Source of the DNA: Nitrospirales bacterium
Lineage (GTDB): Bacteria; Nitrospirota; Nitrospiria; Nitrospirales; UBA8639
DNA length: 64,000 bases
Assembly (NCBI GenBank): GCA_021604005.1
Contig: BQIV01000023.1
Location: forward strand, 1 to 64,000
Reading direction: 5' to 3'
The notes under the pieces were generated by a model. It was not told where the DNA came from. It was given only the letters and a program-made list of their open reading frames with translations, and did no database searches. Below, one piece after another: positions 53,956-60,367 of this stretch (position 1 is the stretch's first letter; each line of letters begins with the position of its first letter). The translations under genes were made by a program, and so were the position numbers.

Positions 53956-55374
53956 TTAGTGCTTGAGGAGAATCCGACCGGCTTGAACAATCTGATTGAG
54001 ACGCTCTTCTGTTTTGGCCTCGCTATAACAACGAACAATAGGTTCGGTGCCTGACTGCCTGAGAAGAAACCAACTTCCATCTCCGAATAACAATTTACAC
54101 CCATCTAATCGATTCACCTGTACAACATCCGCTCCCGAAAACGATTGAGGGGGGTGATCGAGAATTCCATGTAGTGATTGACGAACACCTTCATCAATCC
54201 TGAAATCCTCTCGTGCCATATAGATCGTCCCGACTCGCTGAAAGAGGTCGTCCCGTAATTCTCGTAATGTTTTCCCTGTGTGCGCCACCATTTCGACGAC
54301 GAGTGCGCAAGCCAGCATCCCATCCTTTTCAGGAACATGTCCTTGAATCGAGAGTCCGGCGCTTTCCTCTCCGCCCATGACGACTTCCCCTTTGGCAAGT
54401 AACTCACCGATATATTTAAACCCGACTGGCGTTTCATGAACAGAGAGTCCATGTACATTGGCGACCGCATCCACGAGATGGGTTGTGGCCACAGACCGGG
54501 CCACCCACCCGGTCCATTTCCGCGTTTGAATCAGGTAGTCCAAGAGCAAGGCAAAAATAAGATTCGGGGCAACAAATGTTCCATCAGTATCAACCACGCC
54601 AAACCGGTCGCCATCCCCATCTGTCGACAACCCCAGATGCGCCTGTTCCCGCCGAACTGCATCTTGAAGATCCCGTAATGTATCCGATGCAGGCTCGGGA
54701 CGTAATCCGCCAAAATACGGATCACGCCAATGATGGAGCATCGCCAATTTACATCCTGCTTGCCTGAGGAATGCATCTAAATACTCTCGCGTGGTGCCAT
54801 AGAGCGGATCCATGATAATGCGAAGACGACGTTCGCGAATTTTTTCACAGTCAACATGGGCCTCGAGACTCGTAAGATATTCCGGCTTCGCATCCAGAGA
54901 ACGGACCAAGCCATCGGCTTTGGCCCGTTCCCAGGGAAGCCACTTGATATATTCGCCATGTAGGAGCGGGATAATACGCTGCTCAATAGCTTTGGTCGTT
55001 TCGGGAAGCGCCGGACCACCCCACGACGGGGTAAATTTTATCCCATTGTAGCTTGGCGGGCTGTGACTCGCAGAAATATTAATACCGCCGGCAAGTTTTC
55101 GGTGGAGTATGTGATAGGAAATCGTCGGAGTCGGCGCGTCTCGATCACAGAGTAGTGAGGGAATACCATGCGCCGACAACACTTCAGCCGCTACCTGCGC
55201 AAAGCGTTCACCCATGAAGCGAGTGTCATATCCGATGATGACTCCACGCTGACCGATTTTTTCCTGGCGCAGGTATTGTGCAATCCCCTGACACACAATA
55301 CGTACGTTTCGAAAGGTAAACTCGTCGGCAACAACCGCCCGCCAACCCGATGTCCCAAATTTAATACTTTCCAT
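53956..55374 (-). CDS. Phosphoglucomutase/phosphomannomutase family protein
   Basis: A phosphohexomutase (alpha-D-phosphohexomutase superfamily, 472 residues) interconverting hexose 1- and 6-phosphates. Motifs: KFGTSGWRAVVADEFT at the N-terminus; the catalytic phosphoserine loop INISASHSPPSYNGIKF (serine in ASHSPP); the metal loop STDGDGDRFGVVD; the sugar loop GGEESAGLSIQGH; and the phosphate-binding RQSGTEPIVRCYSEA. Sugar preference cannot be decided. It could supply glucose-1-phosphate towards UDP-glucose for the ugd product. Confidence 0.93.
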   Translation of the reverse strand: MESIKFGTSGWRAVVADEFTFRNVRIVCQGIAQYLRQEKIGQRGVIIGYDTRFMGERFAQVAAEVLSAHGIPSLLCDRDAPTPTISYHILHRKLAGGINISASHSPPSYNGIKFTPSWGGPALPETTKAIEQRIIPLLHGEYIKWLPWERAKADGLVRSLDAKPEYLTSLEAHVDCEKIRERRLRIIMDPLYGTTREYLDAFLRQAGCKLAMLHHWRDPYFGGLRPEPASDTLRDLQDAVRREQAHLGLSTDGDGDRFGVVDTDGTFVAPNLIFALLLDYLIQTRKWTGWVARSVATTHLVDAVANVHGLSVHETPVGFKYIGELLAKGEVVMGGEESAGLSIQGHVPEKDGMLACALVVEMVAHTGKTLRELRDDLFQRVGTIYMAREDFRIDEGVRQSLHGILDHPPQSFSGADVVQVNRLDGCKLLFGDGSWFLLRQSGTEPIVRCYSEAKTEERLNQIVQAGRILLKH

Positions 55375-55648
55375 AGATTGTTAAATCCGTTCCCAACCAT
55401 CGTAACATACAAAAAATGTCTCGTCTTTATGAGAGAATAGAGAATTTTTCACAACATACGAACTTCTTCTTGGTATCTGATAACTCATTCCAGCAAAAGC
55501 AATCTCGCGAACAGAACTCGAATGCATAAGTATGATGCACGAAAAATTATCGGAACAATTCTACGCCATACACCTGTAATTAGAATGTAAGCAAGCGCGA
55601 TGAACAGTAAAAAATACGATCAAAAATTCTTGTAGGGAAAACGTAGGA

Positions 55649-56422
55649 TTAAGAACTGAACAGTTCGCACCAAACAGGCGTATGGTCTGATGGCTTGTCC
55701 ATTGCGCGTGGACCTCTGTCTACACCGGAGGCTACCAATCGATCTGTGGCCTGAGGAGACAACAGGAGATGATCAATTCGTAATCCCTCGTCTCTATTCC
55801 AACGGCCCGCTTGATAATCCCAATAGGTAAACAATCCACTTTGAGGATTGAGGACACGCAGTGAGTCCGTCAATCCAAGATAACACAATTCACGAAAACG
55901 TGCCCGCGACTCAGGCCGGCACAACGCATCATCCGCAAACCCTTCCGGATCATACGTATCATCATCGGTCGGACAGACATTAAAATCACCACCGAGGACC
56001 AGAGGTTCTTCGTACGACAACAAGCCCCGAACATGTGCCGTCAGGCGATCCATCCACGCCAGTTTGTAGGAAAACTTCTCGCTATCCACCGGATTACCAT
56101 TGGGCAAATAAATCGAAGCGACACGAACATCACCAACCGTTGCTTCCACATACCGCGCTTGCTCATCGGATGAATCGCCAGGAAGAGAGGTCTGCTCAAT
56201 TTCAACGGGAATCTTCGAGAGAATCGCGACCCCGTTATAGGTTTTCTGTCCAACCACAGCAAGGTTGTACCCCAACTCATCGATCGCCTCATGAGGAAAT
56301 TGCTCCTCGGTCGTTTTGAGCTCTTGCAACAACACCACATCAGGCTGTGCCTGCTTCACCCATTCCACGAGATGCGGAATCCTGACCTTTATTGAATTCA
56401 CATTCCACGTTGCGATCTTCAT
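55649..56422 (-). CDS. xthA: Exodeoxyribonuclease III
   Basis: AP endonuclease and 3'-repair exonuclease of the EEP superfamily, 257 residues. KIATWNVNSIKVR (Asn), LLQELKTTEEQFP (metal Glu), LGGDFNVCPTDDD, RIDHLLLSPQ and KPSDHTPVWCEL (Asp-His) are the catalytic blocks in order. Together with nth it provides base-excision repair; the two are not adjacent. It is leftward and monocistronic. Confidence 0.95.
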   Translation of the reverse strand: MKIATWNVNSIKVRIPHLVEWVKQAQPDVVLLQELKTTEEQFPHEAIDELGYNLAVVGQKTYNGVAILSKIPVEIEQTSLPGDSSDEQARYVEATVGDVRVASIYLPNGNPVDSEKFSYKLAWMDRLTAHVRGLLSYEEPLVLGGDFNVCPTDDDTYDPEGFADDALCRPESRARFRELCYLGLTDSLRVLNPQSGLFTYWDYQAGRWNRDEGLRIDHLLLSPQATDRLVASGVDRGPRAMDKPSDHTPVWCELFSS

Positions 56423-56882
56423 GAGACGCCATACTCAGGTGACGGAATTGCTGAACTACAAATACGCCCTTTTCTTATAGATGTGACGAATTTGCTCACC
56501 ATCCCACACATAGCACATATGCTGTCCTTGCCTAAAGCGGGAAAGGGCCGGTGGGTGAAAGACCCCAGCGCAGGCACCATCTCTTCGCCTGACACTATCG
56601 CACACAATTAGTAAGAGACTTAAAGCTCACCAATCCACCCATGTATATTATATTGCGTAAATCCATCAATAGATTCTACGAGAATGGAGAGCAAAACGAA
56701 AGAATAACGATATAGAAGCAAACTTCGGAGTCTTTTATTAATGACCTAGAAAAGGGGCAAGTTGATTTTTTAACTACATAAATTACATTCATATTAAAGA
56801 AGTAAATTACCCCTTTGTCGGAAGCGGGGGTAATAATATCCTCATAAGAAATGCTATGCGAATTGCACATAAGCTAAAGTGA
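56423..56882. other. Intergenic region, AT-rich towards the right
   Basis: No gene is recognised. The first ~170 bases upstream of xthA probably hold its promoter. The rest is AT-rich and ends at a repeat element. Confidence 0.4.
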
Positions 56883-57044
56883 GGACAAGTCTAGTTTTAT
56901 AATAACAAAAACAAAGAAGGGTCGAGTAGACTTCGATTACTCACGATTGATAGCGATCGATTGACCCATCCCACAAATGTATTCCCTAACTGCCTATCAC
57001 GACCCACACATGGCAACATTAATATATAAAACTAGACTTGACCC
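56883..57044. repeat. 162-bp MITE-like repeat A, copy 1
   Basis: Bounded by GACAAGTCTAGTTTTAT on the left and the inverted TATAAAACTAGACTTGACCC on the right, the same ends as the RAYT element at 19.7-20.7 kb. Its interior (AAGGGTCGAGTAGACTTCG; GATAGCGATCGATTGACCC; CATGGCAACATTA) matches copy 2 at 58115. No coding capacity. Confidence 0.8.
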
Positions 57045-57045
57045 T

Positions 57046-57180
57046 TTTAACAAGTTAGGCCAGTGTGCGGAGAAGATCTGGCGACACCTTCGCGGCTTCA
57101 AGCAATTAGCCCAAGTGCTCCAGGGTATTCAATTTGTTGATGGAAGCGAGGACGCAAGACGAGACCCAGTCGCCGCGTGA
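57046..57180 (+). pseudogene. C-terminal remnant of an IS256-type transposase
   Basis: About 44 in-frame codons directly after repeat A copy 1 read KIWRHLRGFKQLAQVLQGIQ and FVDGSED then a stop, resembling the end of IS256 (mutator-type) transposases. The rest of the gene is missing. Its edge coincides with the repeat, which suggests insertion or deletion at that point. Confidence 0.55.
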
Positions 57181-57315
57181 CCAACGGCTCAGACACTACA
57201 TTTGACATTATCTCGGCTCTAAATTGATCGACCTTTACGCGGCCTGACGTCGAGTATACAATTTCTGTGAGAATCTTGTTGGGGTCGAATTTCTAATTTG
57301 GACTATGGAGGATTT

Positions 57316-57555
57316 ATGAACCCAAGGCACGAGGTAGATGTCAAGTCTAAATTTAAGCCAAAGATATTTTCAAAGGTTAACCAGGAAGGGACGTTACAGT
57401 GGTTTATCCGGTTTGAGATCAAGCACGACGAAGAGTTTGGACCGTATAATTCTGAGGCAGAGGCAGAGGCAGAGAAAGCACTGCCGGATGTTAGGGGACA
57501 GTTACAGGAAGTTATAGAGAACGTCATGATTAAAGCTGGTCAAGAATACAGATGA
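57316..57555 (+). CDS. Hypothetical protein, 79 aa
   Basis: ATG at 57316 preceded by GGAGG at good spacing; an in-frame TTG at 57298 lies before that site. The acidic small protein has FSKVNQEGTLQWFIRFEIKH (a likely beta-hairpin) and a helix SEAEAEAEKALPDVRGQLQE encoded over a 6-bp tandem repeat (GAGGCA, ~57455-57475). No family is recognised. It lies in a mosaic of mobile fragments, so it may be a cargo gene. Confidence 0.5.
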   Translation: MNPRHEVDVKSKFKPKIFSKVNQEGTLQWFIRFEIKHDEEFGPYNSEAEAEAEKALPDVRGQLQEVIENVMIKAGQEYR

Positions 57556-57734
57556 TCTTGTCAGCAATCTTTGCGGCCCTTGGGTTGGTCAGGACAATTA
57601 AATAGACGGCGATCGCCGCAGCGCTGAACGGTGAGTAGTACGGTGTGACGACCGATTGAACCTCGTGACGGACCAGTAAAACGCTGCGATACCGCTTAGG
57701 GCGAAACTAGAGGCCAGAAAATGGGGTCGAAATG

Positions 57735-57862
57735 GGGTCAAGACTAGTTTTATAATATTTTCCTGTCTCCCTATGATCCTAAAAACGGCAGTTGGGATTT
57801 GCCTGATGTGATGAGTTCGCTGTATGGTGGCGGCTATGAAGACTTCCCATACCATCCAATGC
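57735..57862. repeat. 128-bp repeat B, copy 1
   Basis: Begins GGGTCAAGACTAGTTTTATAA, the RAYT-type end, and continues through a segment with CCTATGATCCTAAAAAC and GGTGGCGGCTATGAAGACTT. It is about 91% identical by eye to copy 2 at 59026-59153. It is joined directly to the vapB fragment. One frame is open through most of it (YDPKN..WDLPDV..SLYGGGYED), so it may derive from a gene. Confidence 0.8.
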
Positions 57863-58021
57863 GTTCACCGTATCACGGGGATTACAACCAAGAAGGGGGT
57901 GGTAGAAGAAGGGCTCAAGGTCTTGCTTCGCCTTCAACGACAACAGGCGGTCAAGAAGTATCGCGGCAAGCTTAGGTGGACCGGAAACCTCGCAGCCATG
58001 AGACGTGATACCAAATTATGA
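57824..58021 (+). pseudogene. Chimeric vapB antitoxin fragment
   Basis: From about 57870 the sequence matches vapB at 59475-59675 nearly base for base (RITGITTKKGVVEEGLKVLL to the same stop). The first 15 codons, the ribosome-binding site and the operator have been replaced by the end of repeat B, giving an open frame that starts MVAAMKTSHTIQCVH. The VapB N-terminal DNA-binding strand is lost, so it is unlikely to be a working repressor. Confidence 0.85.
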
Positions 58022-58102
58022 CCGTTGTGGATACCTCCGTGTGGATTGATTATTTCAACGACGTCTCCACGCAAGAAATCGAAGTCTTTGATGATCTGTT
58101 GA
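58018..58102 (+). pseudogene. Truncated vapC toxin, 5' fragment
   Basis: The first ~28 codons (TVVDTSVWIDYFNDVSTQE) match vapC at 59672. The match stops at 58102, 12 bp before repeat A copy 2. It lacks the later catalytic acidic residues and cannot be active. Confidence 0.88.
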
Positions 58103-58114
58103 ACTTAGAACTTA

Positions 58115-58275
58115 GGGTCAAGACTAGTTTTATTATAGCCAAGATAAAGAAAAGTCGAGCAGATTTCGCTTTCTCACCATAGATAGCGATCATTGGCTCA
58201 TCTCATAAATTTATCCTCTCACTGCCCAGTACGCCCCACCCATGGCAACACTATTATATAAAACTAGACTTACCC
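58115..58275. repeat. 161-bp MITE-like repeat A, copy 2
   Basis: Ends are GGGTCAAGACTAGTTTTATTATA and the inverted TATAAAACTAGACTTACCCC. The interior aligns with copy 1 along its whole length with scattered changes. It abuts the truncated vapC fragment. Confidence 0.82.
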
Positions 58276-58322
58276 CTATTGTCACAATCTGCAATCATTC
58301 TTACTCTCACGCCTGGCTGGCA

Positions 58323-58652
58323 TTATGGCCAATCACTGCCATTCGAATACTTCTGCCAGTCTGTCTGGTGGAAATGTTCTAGAAAGGTGGTCACAAACGG
58401 TTTTACGGGTTGTTGAGGTAGAGCAACCCGCAGTAATGTCACTGTAGAGGCTTCTTGCATTTGACGAACATTGTGCGCAAAGCCTGCGTCTTTGGTAGAA
58501 CACACATCATAGTTTTGGGCCACGTGGCGGTACAGCGTACCGTTATCAAGCCCCTTGAGACGTAGACTGTTGATGGTGTCGACGTGATGGCCACATTCGC
58601 GAAGCGGATGGGCCAATGATTCTGGCAGATTTTCGTCAAGCAATATTCTCAC
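58323..58652 (-). CDS. DUF5615-family PIN-like toxin
   Basis: A 109-residue protein beginning RILLDENLPESLAHPLRECG, the DUF5615/Mut7-C-like PIN opening with its Asp-Glu pair, then CSTKDAGFAHNV with the second acidic site. It is encoded directly after a DUF433 gene with a 4-nt overlap, a known toxin-antitoxin pairing. It lies between repeat A copy 2 and repeat B copy 2, and appears intact. Confidence 0.85.
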   Translation of the reverse strand: MRILLDENLPESLAHPLRECGHHVDTINSLRLKGLDNGTLYRHVAQNYDVCSTKDAGFAHNVRQMQEASTVTLLRVALPQQPVKPFVTTFLEHFHQTDWQKYSNGSDWP

Positions 58653-58870
58653 GAAGCCCGTAGGAGATCGGAGTGAGCCAGTTCGTCCAGTGTTCCTCGA
58701 ACGGCTTCTTCCGTGAGACTGGGATATTCTTTCACAATCTCAGGAATGGTCATTCCACACGACAGAAGCTCCAGAAGTAACGCCACAGAAATTCGCGCAC
58801 CCTGGATACGCGGGACACCCCCAAGGTGTTCCGGATCAGCTACAATCCATTGAGTCGTTGAGCGTGCCAT
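58649..58870 (-). CDS. DUF433-family antitoxin
   Basis: About 73 residues from ATG 58870 (MARSTTQWIVADPEHLGGVP), with GARISVALLLELLSCGMTIP and IVKEYPSLTEEAVRGTLD, the DUF433 helix-turn-helix. An ATG at 58885 is also possible. The further upstream in-frame GTG at 58942 overlaps the promoter and is excluded. It precedes the DUF5615 toxin with a 4-nt overlap. Confidence 0.82.
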   Translation of the reverse strand: MARSTTQWIVADPEHLGGVPRIQGARISVALLLELLSCGMTIPEIVKEYPSLTEEAVRGTLDELAHSDLLRAS

Positions 58871-58915
58871 AAGGAGTGCTCTCATTGTGTTGAGGAAAGC
58901 GAAAAAGTCTGAATT

Positions 58916-58944
58916 ATTGTAGTACACCCTACTGTTTTCCACAA
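58916..58944 (-). promoter_or_regulatory. Promoter of the DUF433/DUF5615 pair
   Basis: Minus strand TTGTGG (58939-58944), a 17-nt spacer and TACAAT (58916-58921). Transcription would start near 58909, which favours the ATG at 58885 or 58870 for the antitoxin. Confidence 0.6.
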
Positions 58945-59025
58945 CAGCGGCATTGGGCTTAGGTTGCTATTGGAGGAAACCAGTCTCTTCTGCGACATTC
59001 AATCAGATAGTGCACCACGGGACTA

Positions 59026-59153
59026 GGAACAAGACTAGCTTTATAAGGTTTTCCCGTTCCCCTATGATCCTAAAAACAGCAGGTGGGATTTGCCTGATGT
59101 GATAAATTCGCTGTATGGTGGCGGCTATGAAGACTTCCCATACCATCCAATGC
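59026..59153. repeat. 128-bp repeat B, copy 2
   Basis: Starts GGAACAAGACTAGCTTTATAAGG and matches copy 1 at 57735-57862 with about 11 differences, after which the two diverge. It lies 0.3 kb upstream of the intact vapBC genes. In this copy the open frame of the repeat ends soon after (HALSG, stop). Confidence 0.8.
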
Positions 59154-59432
59154 ATGCACTCTCAGGGTAAGTCCCTTCAGTCCTCGTCCCAGCTCGCGAC
59201 TCCCCCGAATCCTGTCGAAACCTATGAGGTTGCATTCATGTGGAATGGTATCAGGGTCAGGTTCCATGTAGCCCTCAATCCTACTCGCGACAAGCCATCT
59301 ACAATGCGTTACCAAGGTTTGACGTCGAAGACCCGTGAATTTCATTCCGAAGCCCGCCCGTTTACTCACGATAGACGGATCCACATGCTCAGATCGTCAT
59401 CATGTCAACCACACGCCCTGCCAAATCCTAAC

Positions 59433-59458
59433 GTGTATAATACTATATAATCATACAC
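59433..59458. promoter_or_regulatory. Palindromic operator of vapBC
   Basis: An AT-rich inverted repeat with GTGTAT and ATACAC outer arms (26 bp in all) contains two TATAAT hexamers (59436-59441 and 59446-59451). It lies 16 nt before the vapB ATG, with AGGAG between. It fits autorepression by the VapBC complex and is missing from the truncated copy. Confidence 0.65.
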
Positions 59459-59474
59459 ATTACAGGAGTTTACC

Positions 59475-59675
59475 ATGCATACCAATATCGTTATAGACGA
59501 CCAATTGCTCGCCGATGCACAACGCATCACGGGCATTACAACCAAGAAGGGAGTGGTAGAAGAAGGGCTGAAGGTCCTGCTTCGCCTTCAACGACAACAG
59601 GCAGTCAAGAAGTATCGCGGCAAGCTTAGGTGGACCGGAAACCTCGCAGCCATGAGACGTGATACCAAATTATGA
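59475..59675 (+). CDS. vapB: VapB-type antitoxin
   Basis: A 66-residue protein with HTNIVIDDQLLADAQRITGI at the start and TKKGVVEEGLKVLLRLQRQQ, the VapB/DUF2191 ribbon-helix-helix pattern, and a basic/Trp tail (KKYRGKLRWTGNLAAMRRD) that binds the toxin. It is preceded by an AGGAG ribosome-binding site and a palindromic operator, and overlaps vapC by 4 nt. A partial copy lies at 57870-58021. Confidence 0.9.
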   Translation: MHTNIVIDDQLLADAQRITGITTKKGVVEEGLKVLLRLQRQQAVKKYRGKLRWTGNLAAMRRDTKL

Positions 59676-60064
59676 CCGTTATGGATACCTCCGTGTGGAT
59701 TGATTATTTCAACGACGTCTCCACGCAAGAAACCGAAGTCTTTGATGACCTGTTGGGTAGTCAAGAGGTCTTGCTTGGAGACCTTATTCTGACTGAAGTC
59801 TTACAAGGATTTCAGCACGATGCTCATTTCGAGACTGCGCGAAAACTTCTCCATGTGTTTCCCCTCGTGCCAATGCTGGGGCCATCTCTTGCCCTTACGA
59901 GCGCACAACACTACCGAACCCTTCGCAAACGTGGCGTCACGGTCCGCAAAACAATCGATGTTATGATTGGGACCTTTTGTATTGCTCAAGACCTCCCTCT
60001 CCTCTACTCCGATCGAGATTTTGACCCAATGGTTCGCTATTTAGGACTTCGCACGGTCCTTTGA
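59672..60064 (+). CDS. vapC: VapC-type PIN-domain ribonuclease toxin
   Basis: A 130-residue PIN protein. Asp5 in VMDTSVWIDYF, Glu in LTEVLQGF (about residue 41), Asp in KTIDVMIGTFCI (about 95) and YSDRDFDPM (about 113-116) complete the metal-binding set. It is the second gene of the intact vapBC pair. A truncated duplicate is at 58018-58102. Confidence 0.92.
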   Translation: MTVMDTSVWIDYFNDVSTQETEVFDDLLGSQEVLLGDLILTEVLQGFQHDAHFETARKLLHVFPLVPMLGPSLALTSAQHYRTLRKRGVTVRKTIDVMIGTFCIAQDLPLLYSDRDFDPMVRYLGLRTVL

Positions 60065-60367
60065 AATTGCTCGTTTAGAACAAAGGGACATTCTTTTTTT
60101 TGACACGCTCTGCTACGCCCTTCTCATCTTGCAGAACAAATCAGTAGGGAATCTTGTCTGATTGAGGTCAGTTCACTTGTTTTATTATGTACCCGCATAC
60201 AATGCCGTCAGCTTGCTTGATTGTGAGATATCCATCTTGGAATCTCTTCTTAGCAGAATGGGTTATGTGGACTTCGTTTCAACAATACTGTCAGAGCTGG
60301 AATGGTCTCCATGATTTTCTCCAAATATTTACCGTTGACCATAGTTCATGACAATAATTAGCAAAGA
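60065..60367. other. Convergent intergenic region between vapC and polA
   Basis: No gene or strong terminator is seen; AT-rich with a single TTTTTTTTTGACA stretch around 60095. Confidence 0.35.

Noticed and set aside
59115-59450. 111-codon rightward frame starting in repeat B copy 2
   Set aside because: It starts inside a repeat, reads through the region before the vapB operator, and the equivalent frame in copy 1 is different after the repeat.
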